Shown here: positions 32,613 through 42,044 of the stretch, piece by piece | Position numbering within the stretch: position 1 is the stretch's first letter | How the letters are laid out: every line of letters begins with the position of its first letter | Origin: Neoscytalidium dimidiatum | Taxonomy: Eukaryota; Ascomycota; Dothideomycetes; Botryosphaeriales; Botryosphaeriaceae | Direction: 5' to 3' | DNA length: 64,000 nt | Assembly (NCBI GenBank): GCA_037367355.1 | Contig: CM074702.1 | Coordinates: 2,480,001-2,544,000 of the forward strand | Notes under the pieces: generated by a model | Databases searched by the model: none | The model's input: the letters and a program-made list of their open reading frames with translations, nothing else | Told to the model about the DNA's origin: nothing | Translations under genes and position numbers: made by a program

Positions 32613-33837
32613 ATGCCAGAACCCGCGGCTCCCACAAAAGAGAAGCCTCAGCGTCTGAAGCTCATAACCTCCTACGGACACATCTACCGAGAGATCAAGT
32701 CGACCGAAGCTCGGGACGCACGGCCAGGGGAGATCCCGGTTATCGACATTTCTGACATTTTCGGCTCCAGCCTTGATGCCAAGAAGCAAATAGCACGAGA
32801 GATCTCATCCGCAGCTGAGGAGACAGGATTCTTTTACATGAAGAATCACGGCATCCCTGACGAGCTCATCCAAGCCGCCGTTGACTCCGGTAAGACCTTC
32901 TTCCAGTTGCCAGAAGAAGTAAAGAGACAAGCGCACACATCGAAATCTAAGTTCTTCAATGGATGGAACGGCATCAAAAGCATTCGTTACAACGAGGCCG
33001 AGACGCCGGACCACCGCGAGTATTTTGCTTTCAAGTACGACCCTCAATACGATCCTACCGTCACCGACCTAGATTCCATACCGTACGACTTCAAACGCTG
33101 CTTCAAGGGTGAAGAATGGCACTGGGAGCAAACTTCTCATATTTCCGGCTTCAAAGAAAGCCTGCTCTCCTACTGGCGAGCCACTCTTGCACTGGCGCGG
33201 CGCTTGACCAGCGTCTTCTCCCTGGCGTTGGACCTTCCTCAGGATTACTTCGACGAGAAGATCCGCTACCCTGATGCAGCTATCACTTTGAACCATTGTG
33301 TAACCCTTCCGCACTCGGAGAAAACGCCCGTTCAGGCTGGAGCAGTAGTTGCGGACCCTACGCCTTCTCCAGCTGCTGAGACTATCGATAATACCGGCCC
33401 GGATATCGTCAGCGTTGGGACTCATACGGATCTCCAGCTTTTCACAATCCTCTGGCAAGATGATCAAGGCGGCTTGCAGGTCCTGAACAAGCAAGGGGAG
33501 TGGATCAAAGCGAATCCGGTGGAGGGAGCATTGGCCGTCAACATTGCCGATTACCTGATGCGCATCACCAACGATAAGTGGATGAGTACGGTCCATCGAG
33601 TCGTCCATAATAAGGCTGAGGACAGGTACTCGATACCTTTCTTCTTCGGTGAGTTTTCACGCATATCCTGACTGCTGGAATTTTCTAACCGCGTTAACAG
33701 GTTTCAATCTCAATGAGACTTGCGGAGTGTTGCCGAGCTGCGTGGACGAACAGAATCCCGCAAAGTATGACCCGATCTCGTGCGAGGAGTGGCTTCGGCG
33801 GCGATTCGAGAAGACCATAGACAGCACTGAAAAATGA
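32613..33837 (+). CDS. 2-oxoglutarate/Fe(II) oxygenase, isopenicillin-N-synthase-like, copy 1
   Basis: Exons 32613-33648 and 33701-33837, 390 residues; the intron joins PFFFG to FNLNETC. An N-terminal DIOX_N domain (IPVIDISDIF, then EETGFFYMKNHGIP) is followed by the jelly-roll core. Fe ligands are His271 and Asp273 in THTDLQLF and His328 in STVHRVVHN; the 2-oxoglutarate-binding pair is Arg338-x-Ser340 in DRYSIPFF. Members hydroxylate or desaturate small molecules. The exact substrate cannot be told; the C-terminal DPISCEEWLRRRF tail is typical of fungal members. A second, clearly different member lies 4.6 kb away (37285-38411). No other biosynthetic genes adjoin it. Confidence 0.9.
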
Positions 33838-34091
33838 ATGGATAACTACGTCAAACTCAATGCAAAGCGCTGCAAGGGGTCGTCGTCGTGGTAGCATACG
33901 GGTTTCTGCCTTCTCTTTCTTCCTTCAGCCAATGTCTATTTCTGGAAGTTTCTTGTAGCTGGTATAGCTTTCGGTGATATTACTCATGGCCGATGTACGA
34001 TGCGGTGCGTGTAGGGGGTGTTTGGTATCTCGTAGTTGGCTAATGGTCGAAACATCCATGAAGTGTGTTGTCCTCTCGAAACTGTTGAAGT
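33838..34091. other. Convergent 3' spacer
   Basis: 254 bases between the ends of the 2OG oxygenase (+) and the AlkB-like gene (-). Nothing notable. Confidence 0.5.
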
Positions 34092-35200
34092 TCATTCCCA
34101 CATCTGTCGGACGTTAAGATTGATTCTCTTTGTGCGCATCCAACCCCTCCACTGTTCATAGGGATTCTTAGTGCTGTTATCTTCAGGTCCGTCAGCTGAA
34201 GAAGCCGGCCAGTCCTGGAGCCATTCAGGGCAGGTGTCCGATATGATCTGCGGCACTCCGTGCCAGGCGAAACGAGATGGCCCAGACATATAAACAGCAT
34301 CACCGGACCGAAGTCTTAGGGCGAGGACCTTTGGGACTTTCTTTCCCTTGTCAACGGGGCTTTTTCCGGGATCGTCGTTTGTCCCAATGACAAAAATGCC
34401 ATCGCACCCTATGCTGATGCTTACAAGACCGCGGTCACATTCCTCGCTAACGTCGCGGTGCATACTCAAGGTATCTCCCGGAGAGTAGAAGTTGACAATA
34501 GCAGCCTGCGCTGTCATGTCTGGAAAGATGCTTTGCAGTAATGCCCCGACATCCGACGGAAACGGAGGTGGTGCTGCTGAAGGATACACCTTTTGGGTCC
34601 AGTCGTACTGACCGCCCAGCGTCACCCACCGAAGTTTTCTGTTGAGAAACTGAGTGATTGAGAGGGGTCTGTGGACGTCAGGGTCCTTCGGAGCGAAGAG
34701 TGGGTTCGATGAAGGGGGGTGCCCAAAGAAGGAATGAGATTCCGGAGGGTACGGCACATGGTAGTGCAAATGAACATTTGTCTGGTGAGCTGGAACTGAA
34801 AGGTCTCTGTGAATGAGACACGAAAGGAGAGATTCTTGTACGGAAGCTGGGAAGAGAGAAGGCATGATGTGCAAACCTGAGTACTGTGAGGAGAGTGGAT
34901 AAGAGGTGTCTACGGCATTGGACTGGACATACCTGGCATGTGGCGATGCTCGTAGACAGGCACGGGCTCTGTAAGTGGCGCGAGGGAACCGCTGCAGCTG
35001 TCGGCCACGAAAGCACGGAGAGCATGATGCAGATCTGTGGGGGAGAGTGATCGCACAACCCGCATCTGCTCTACTGAACTGGCCACTCTTAAATCAAGCA
35101 GGTCGGGATCATGGTCCAGAGCGGAGCCACGCAATTTCTGGTACTTCTTGTAGGCATTCCGGATATGGTCTGGCGGACGCTCATGAGCATCCAGTGACAT
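34092..35200 (-). CDS. AlkB-type (ALKBH1-like) Fe(II)/2OG dioxygenase
   Basis: Exons (- strand) 35200-34933 and 34876-34092; the 56-nt intron joins HRHMPG to LHIMPSLFP, giving 350 residues. Catalytic residues are visible: His229 and Asp231 in MHRDVSEECDRGL, His295 in FAWHGVPQI, and the 2OG-binding Arg340 and Arg346 in KRINLNVRQM. WVTLGGQYDWTQKVYP is the nucleotide-recognition-lid type segment seen in ALKBH1-like enzymes. The family demethylates alkylated bases in DNA or RNA. The N-terminal 80 residues are charged and not part of the catalytic fold. The gene is divergent from CDK1 across 500 bp. Confidence 0.9.
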
Positions 35201-35700
35201 CTTTGGGTGGATATGGGCGCGAGCAAGGATCCGGGCCCGGCGCTGGAGAGCCCCTGGACGATGCGTTGTCCGCCGTGTGATGATTGTTTGGTCGCGGGCT
35301 GCGGCGGGTGACTACGCGACAGGCGGTGCTGGGCCGGGGCACGGGCTGCGCGTACTCAAGTGCGCACGCACGACGGGGCGCCGCCAAGCTTTTGCTTACC
35401 TTTAGCGCGATACGGGCTCAAGAAGGTAAACAGTCGGATAACCGTCTCTTAAGCCCGCTCCGTCTGGCAGACACCACCCAAACACCGCCAATCTTTCCCT
35501 ACTAACCCAACAGCAGACGCGCTCGCCGGACGCCTGCCCATCTTCGTGGCCATTGCCCGGACTACCCCTTCCACACGGACCTTGCTCGCTGCGCTTGGCC
35601 GCCCCGCAAACCCCTCCGCTCATTACTCTTGCGCTCGCCCACGGAGCCCGCACTCCTATAAACACATCACCGGAGCGAGTCTCCGCTCGATAAAGTCAAC
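35201..35700. promoter_or_regulatory. Divergent promoter AlkB-like/CDK1
   Basis: 500 bases, GC-rich, between the two start codons. Contains GCGC-rich stretches on the AlkB side and a TATAAACACAT sequence about 45 bases before the CDK1 start. No open frame of interest. Confidence 0.45.
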
Positions 35701-36895
35701 ATGGAGAACTACCAGAAGATGGAGAAAATTGGTGAAGGTACTCCACACTCCGTCGCACGCACTTGCTTCACTCTACTCCTCCTGCCGTCCAGCCCCAGCA
35801 TATCCAATGTGACCCGACTGACAACACTCGCTTGCAGGTACCTACGGTGTTGTTTACAAGGCCCGCGACCTTAGCACAAAGGACCAGCGCATTGTCGCGC
35901 TCAAGAAGATCCGTCTCGAGGCTGAAGATGAAGGCGTCCCCTCCACGGCCATCCGCGAAATCTCCTTGCTCAAGGAGATGAACGACCCGAACATTGTCCG
36001 CCTCCTCAACATCGTCCACGCCGACGGCCACAAGCTTTACCTAGTGTTCGAGTACCTCGACCTGGACTTGAAGAAATACATGGAGGCACTTCCCGTGAGT
36101 CAGGGTGGCCGTGGCAAGCAACTGCCCGACGGCAACATGACCCACCCCGGCATGGGTCCCGACATTGTCAAGAAGTTCATGTATCAATTGGTCTCCGGGA
36201 TCCGCTACTGCCACGCCCACCGCGTCCTCCACCGTGACCTCAAGCCGCAAAATCTTCTGATCAATCAGGAAGGCAACTTGAAATTGGCGGACTTTGGTCT
36301 TGCTCGGGCTTTTGGCGTGCCCCTGCGGACCTACACTCACGAGGTAACTGCGATCTGGCTAGTCTTGGGCGGCAGTGCGTCAGGCTAACACGCTTTATGT
36401 GTAGGTTGTGACGCTGTGGTACCGTGCCCCAGAAATTCTCCTTGGTGGCCGCCAGTATTCGACTGGAGTTGACATGTGGTCCGTGGGCTGTATCTTCGCG
36501 GAGATGTGCACACGCAAGCCGCTCTTCCCTGGCGACTCAGAGATTGACGAGATCTTCAAGATCTTCAGGTACGTCTCCAACATCGTGTCGAATGTTCTTG
36601 TGTGCGCCTCGTTGTCGTTTCTAACCGCGTGTGAAGGATTCTCGGCACCCCAACCGAGGCCGAGTGGCCGGGGGTCACGTCCTTCCCCGACTTCAAGCCT
36701 TCTTTCCCTAAGTGGAACCGCACCGACGTCGCAACCGTCGTTCCCGGCCTTGACGACAACGGCCTCGACCTCCTTGACGCTCTTCTTGTCTTCGACCCTG
36801 CCGGACGTATCTCGGCGAAGCAGGCTTGCCAGCACCCATATTTCACGGAGAGCAACGGCTCATATCTGCCTTCGATGAAGAACGGCTATCACTGA
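35701..36895 (+). CDS. CDK1: Cyclin-dependent kinase 1 (Cdc2/Cdc28/NimX)
   Basis: Four exons: 35701-35737, 35838-36343, 36405-36568 and 36637-36895; 321 residues. It is the main cell-cycle Ser/Thr kinase, acting with B-type and G1 cyclins. Visible: glycine loop [10 protein letters not shown] with the inhibitory sites Thr14 and Tyr15, catalytic Lys35, cyclin-binding helix PSTAIRE (47-53), HRDLKPQN with Asp146, DFG (164-166), and the activation segment [16 protein letters not shown] with Thr179 as the CAK site. A Gly-rich insertion of about 18 residues ([20 protein letters not shown]) follows the hinge; related insertions occur in filamentous-fungal CDK1. The first exon is only 37 nt. Its activating kinase assembly factor TFB3 is encoded at 58685. 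Confidence 0.96.
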
Positions 36896-37284
36896 ATACC
36901 CTCTTTTAGCTTCAGGTCGCTGCGGCAACAATTTCTACACCCTCGAGGACGTGCTTTCATAGCCCATTTGGATCCCAGCAGCATGCAACCTATTTCCTTT
37001 GTTTCCATCGTTCCAATATTCCCCTTCAAGCATGATGGTGGTTGGGTGGTAGCATGATGCATTCCAATAACTTACGTAGGGGGAGAATCAAAACAAGGCG
37101 TTTATACGGATTGGGTGCGGCCCTTTGGTCGGGCTTTTCTTTTTCAGGGTGGGCTTATGCAGGACTTGTTACGTCTGGATAGAAATGCGAAAGGAAGGGA
37201 ATGTGCCATGCCTCGCGCCTTGACGAATATTCAAATATGGACTGTATACTGTTATCTTCTTCTGTGACTGACCATCGATCTCAT
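36896..37284. other. Convergent 3' spacer
   Basis: 389 bases between CDK1 (+) and the second 2OG oxygenase (-). No gene; presumably 3' UTRs. Confidence 0.5.
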
Positions 37285-38411
37285 TTAGTAGAAGTTCCCT
37301 TTCACCTTTCTCAGCAAGTGCTCTCCGTATACCACTTCATCGTATTTTGCCTTCCCTCCGGTTACTGCTACACATCGTGCCAGCGGTTTTATCCGAGCAT
37401 CGAAATCCGGCTCGAAGAAAAATGGCACGCTGACGCGATAATTGGCGCCGCGATGGATCACGCAATGATTTGTAGACTTCCAAAGGCCGTTCGTCCACCG
37501 CTGAATCATGTCTCCGATGTTTACTAGGAAAGTTCCTTTTTTCGGATTTGCTGTAATCCAAGACCCATCTCTCCGCTGCACTCGTAACGCATTGGGCGTG
37601 TCGTCGGCCAGGAGGAGCGTCACGCAGCCGTAATCTAGCAACGCTCGTCAGCACTTTCCGCTGGCTTCTACAATCTGTAAAGAACCAAGACCGAGTACGT
37701 ACCAGTATGCTCACCGCAACTGAGCCCCTCTTCCTGCCCCTCTCCCTCCGGCAACCCAGGATACCCAATCAACCTCATAACCCAGAAACTCCCCCTCGTC
37801 GCGCTCACAAACACGTCCGCGTCCTCCTCCCCTCCATCCCCCAGCCCCAACGCCTCCCCCATCGCCCGCGCCACCGCCGTCCCCACCACCTTCAGCCGTT
37901 CAATGTACTCCTCATACACGCCCCTCAGCTCCGCCGGCCGCGCCGGCCACAGATTCCTCCCCTCCAAAACGCCGTACGGCGGCTCCTTCGCCCCGCTGCT
38001 CTCCGCGTACAGGTCCACCGCCTCGTGCCAGTCGCGCCGGCCGCCCGTCACGTTCTCGCCGATGCGCTGGTACCCGCGCGCCCCGTCGCCCGCGACGAGA
38101 ACAACATCCGCCCCGTCTGCGCTCACCGTCTCGACGACGCCGGCGTCGCGCCGCGCGATTAGCGCCTTCTCCGCGGCGGAGGTGTCGAGGAAGAAGCGCC
38201 GCGCGAGGGCGAGGACGTGCGCGAGGGTAGCGGCGGGGATGCCGTGGCCAGTGAGGTAGAAGAAGCCGGTGGCGCGGCAGGCGTGGGCGAGGGCGCGGGC
38301 GGTGGACGCGCGGGCAGATTGGGCGGAGGAGGACGAGGAGGAGGGCGCGAGGAAGGGGGATATGTCGATGATGGGGAGGGTGGGCTCGTTGTCGACGGTG
38401 GGGGTGGCCAT
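37285..38411 (-). CDS. 2-oxoglutarate/Fe(II) oxygenase, isopenicillin-N-synthase-like, copy 2
   Basis: Exons (- strand) 38411-37703 and 37634-37285, 352 residues; the intron splits CGEHTD|YGCVTLLLADD. DIOX_N segment LPIIDISPFL and ATGFFYLTGHGIP. Fe ligands His235, Asp237 (EHTDYG) and His293 (TNHCVIHRG); 2OG pair Arg303-x-Ser305 in NYRVSVPFFF. Low-complexity Ser and Ala runs occur near the N-terminus. It differs from the 32613 gene over most of its length, so the two are distant paralogues rather than a recent duplicate. The substrate is unknown; many fungal relatives act on small metabolites or purine-like molecules (family knowledge). Confidence 0.9.
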
Positions 38412-39049
38412 GGTTCGGGTTCGGTGTATCTGTTTGGGAGAGGGTTGAGGGGTGGACTGGGTGGCTTGAGGGATAGTTTAAGTTTGGAGGGATGGCGGGG
38501 GTGCGGGGAGATCCTGGGGATGGGATGGCGGGGCAGTGGGTATCGTAGCAATTGGCCGCGGAAGGGGACTACAAGCCATCGGATGGTCCAGATGTTTCTG
38601 CGCAAGGGGTGTGAGAGAATTCATGTAGAGATGATTGGCAAGAGCCTGTTGTTCTCTTCAAGCTTGCTGTTGCAACACTGGTTTCCGAACGGAGATAAGA
38701 TAACAGGTCGGGCGAAAATGTGAGATCTGCAGTGCTTGGAGATCATCGAACTCTAACCTCTGCTGATAGGCTAAACTTCCTACTTTTCTCAAGCAGAAAA
38801 ACTACAATGACTTCCAATGTTTTATGGATGGTCGCGTCAATTCGATCGCCAGCATGAATATCATTAAGCTATGACATCATCAGGGCGCTGATGGTGACAC
38901 ACTGAGTTATTATATATATTTTTTTTTCGTGATAATCGAATGGCCGTGGCCGACACACAACTCCCAGATTTCGTAAACATCCACTGTATTTCCTTCTCAT
39001 GCTGCTGTGACTTGAAAGGCTGCCCCCCCGGGGCGCGGGGCGAATTGCT
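38412..39049. other. Intergenic spacer
   Basis: 638 bases between two - strand genes: promoter and leader of the 2OG oxygenase and the 3' region of the GMPPA-like gene. A long T-run lies at about 38920. No coding sequence seen. Confidence 0.5.
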
Positions 39050-40548
39050 TCACATAATAACCTCGTTTGCAACGTCCTGGAGCAGGAAATTAGCACTGTA
39101 AGGATATTTTCATTCTCTCGAAAGGTGGCAGATTGACTAACCTTCTTGAGCTCCTTGTTGGGCAAGCAGACACAGTTCTGCACCCTGACCTCATCCCCAA
39201 CAGCGCACTCTTTGCTAAGAATTGTGATGCTCTGGACCTTGACGCCATTTTTGACGATGCTGGTGTTGTGAGTGGTGTGGGGCAGCGGAGTGCCCTCAAC
39301 GCGCGCCCATGCACCGATCTTGCTGCTCCAGCCAACGATAGTGTAAAGTACGCAGGCGTCATGCTTGATCGAGGCATCCTCGAGGACGATCGACTCCTTG
39401 ATACGCACACCGGCACCAATGTGGGCGCGAGCACCAATCGAGACGTTGGGACCCAACTTGGCCGTGGGGTCAACATGGGCCGAGGGGTGAATGTAGACGG
39501 GGGGGATGATGTTGGCGGAGGGCTGTGCAAGTTCTTCTGAGCCGGACTGCCATGCCTTCTGGAGATAGAGAGCGTTGGCGGGAACGGCAGAACCAGCTGT
39601 CTTAATCTGGCGCCAGAAATCCTTGGTCTCCAGCACGAAGAATGACCGGGTGTCTGCCAAGTCCGACAGGATGTCCTGCTCCAACCTGATGACCTGGGTC
39701 TCGCCCTCGTCTTCATCCTCGGCCTGCATGAAGGAAGAATCAAGGTTCTCGGAGGAGGGGTATGAGAGCAGGCGGGGGCGCTCGGTGCGGCGCTTGATGG
39801 CGGAGCGGATTGAGGGGAAGATGGCTTCGGTGGAGAACAGGTAGACACCGCAGTTGATCAGGTTCGAAATGTGCGACTCGGGCTTCTCGACGTAGTGCAG
39901 CACACGCTTGGTGTGGGCGTCGGAGACAATGCAACCGAAGTTGGTGGCGGCGTCGTTGCCGACCCTGGTGCCCAAGATGACGGCCTCGGCGTCCTTCTCC
40001 TCAAACAACTTCAACATCTCGTTCAGCGGGAAGGAGCAGCAGACATCGGCATTGATGACGAAGAAGCGCTCGGGGTGGCCCTTGAGAATGGCATCGCGGA
40101 AGTGGTACAGGCCGCCTGCGGTGCCCAAAGCCTGGTACTCGCGCAGGTATTGCAGCTTGATGTGGGGGAAGTTGTTGGCGGCTTCCTTGATGAAGTCGCG
40201 GAACACGGACTCGTCGTAGTAGCCGACAATGAAGACTTCCTTGATCTCGGGGACCTTTGTGATGGCGCGGAAGCAGTGCTCTATGATGGGGTGGCCGGCG
40301 ACGTCGAAAAGCGGCTGCGCTAGTCAGCTTTGCGGTGGTCTGGACGTCGGGGCGGACGTTTTGGGAGTACCTTGGGAACGTCAAGAGAAAGCGGCCGAAA
40401 GCGTGTTCCCCTGGACGGGCCGCCGACCTGTGGCTTCTTAGCTATAGTTATCACGGTCTCCGGGTGCAGAGAGCGGCACCAGAATGACAGCTTTGGTGGA
40501 GGGCGCGTGGCCAGGCGCCTTGCTCCGGAAGGGGACCTGGAGACTCAT
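39050..40548 (-). CDS. GDP-mannose pyrophosphorylase A-like protein
   Basis: Four exons (- strand): 40548-40480, 40427-40371, 40314-39142 and 39076-39050, total 441 residues. The two short 5' exons encode MSLQVPFRSKAPGHAPSTKA-VIL and [19 protein letters not shown]; the last exon encodes only DVANEVIM. The signature [20 protein letters not shown] fits the GMPPA branch rather than the catalytic GMPPB branch (GGYGTRLRP type). A nucleotidyltransferase domain (LREYQALGTAGGLYHF, VINADVCCSFPL) is followed by a left-handed beta-helix of hexapeptide repeats (PSAHVDPTAKLGPNVSIGAR). It is expected to act in or regulate GDP-mannose supply for glycosylation and cell-wall mannan. An in-frame upstream ATG at 40737 exists, but the added residues are low-complexity. 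Confidence 0.9.
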
Positions 40549-42044
40549 GGCGAGCGAGCGGCAAGAGCGGGCGGCAAGGAGCGGCGACCTTCTCTCGAGA
40601 TCTAGGGGGCAGCGGGAGGTCGGGGCGAGGCAGGCTCGTACTGGTGGCGCAATTGAGGACAGCTTTATGGTGGAGTGGTCGGGGCAGCGTGGCATCGGCG
40701 CAAGGAGTGAGCTGAGTGGTACGCGCAGCCCAGGCACGACTCACCGCCCGCGCCCCGGCCCACCAGTCGCTGCTCATCGCGGTCGACACCCTTGGCGCAG
40801 CCCAACGCGTACGCCGCAGCGCATCACGGGGCCACGCTCGTATTTTGCGCGAGCCCGGGGTTATTGAAGTTCGCCTGCATGTCCGTGTTGCCAGCGGTTC
40901 TCAAGCAACAACAGTTCTTCTGGCGAGGATGCCACTCCTACAGTGCTCAGCGTGGCGGGACGGCTGGGGGCGACGAGCGCCTCATCTCGGGCGCATGGCA
41001 TGCATGATTGCAGCGGGGCGTGGAGAAAAGCGCCTACGCAGTAGAAGCGGGGGCCGGAGGGCTGGAGGGCGGCTGCTTGTGCAACAGGCGGGCGTGGGTG
41101 TGGCGCAGACAGGACAAGCGGCCGGTCTTCCACGCTGTGCCCGTCCGCGAAGAGACACGGGCAGCGAGCTGTACGCGCCCCGCAAGAGCTACGGGACCGT
41201 GGCGGCGCTGCAGAAGGGCACGTTGCCCGGATCTGCAGCGCGTCCCGGGGTTCCCGTGCCTGGCAAGCTTGACGCGCGTTTGCGGCTAGCGCCGGTGCAT
41301 TCGCAGACAGACACAGAGCCCGTTTCTACACTACGCACCTCCGTAGCCTCACGCAACGCCCGCGGCAGCTGCTGGACACACTGGCCCCGTTGACGCCAGC
41401 TATTTGGACCGCAGGCTCCCGTAATGTCTTTTGCGCCGCGCATGTGCCGCACAGGTCTTAGCCAAGAGCCGTCCTTTGGGGGATTGCGGCTGCGTGCAAG
41501 CCCGTTGCGGCGTGCTGCTGCACGGCTGCGCACACCTTGTTGTGTGTGTTTTCACGGGCTGTCGTCCTTCCTTTGCCAGCCCCGTCCGCTCAGCACAACG
41601 CGCGCCCTCACCCTCGCTCTGTCTTTTCAACCTTTGCCTTGATATCTACGCACTCCTCCCACCACCCTCCCGCTCTTTTCTCCTCTCGCACTGCTCCTTC
41701 GCGACACTTGCACCCGAGCTTCACCGCACTCCACCGTACGCACCGATTGTCTCGAAGCGGGTGTCCGTGCCCTCAGCGACGTCTTCTTCAATCTGCGCAT
41801 CCACCATCCACAACATCGATCGCACCACACCTCGAGCTCAGCCTCGCCTCGTCTGCCCGATTGTACGCAGAGTGGCCGCAACGCCCGCACCGCCCGCACC
41901 GCCTTTGGTATCCCTTCGGTTTTGCTCAGGTATGCCAAAATCATCCTCGCTCTCTTGTCTTTCGTCCTTCAACCTCCACCACCAGCCACTTGTGCCTGTA
42001 CATATGTCTCACTGAGCTGACGTCGTCACTGCCAGCTCTTTTAA
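40549..42044. promoter_or_regulatory. Divergent intergenic region with long leader of the dynamin gene
   Basis: About 1.5 kb of GC-rich sequence between the GMPPA-like gene (-) and the dynamin gene (+). Several open frames cross it on both strands, but none resembles a protein. The right half (about 41600-42044) is C/T-rich, as in fungal transcription starts and 5' leaders, and appears to contain a leader intron at 41930-42035. Confidence 0.5.
41930..42035 (+). other. Putative 5' UTR intron of the dynamin gene
   Basis: GTATGCC donor, AGCTGACGTC branch-point-like sequence and CTGCCAG acceptor, ending nine bases before the ATG at 42045. Length 106 nt. Based on splice signals only. Confidence 0.45.

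Noticed and set aside
30078..38411. Secondary-metabolite cluster around the epoxide hydrolase and 2OG oxygenases
   Set aside because: No polyketide synthase, peptide synthetase, terpene synthase, P450, transporter or pathway regulator is nearby, and CDK1 lies in the middle.
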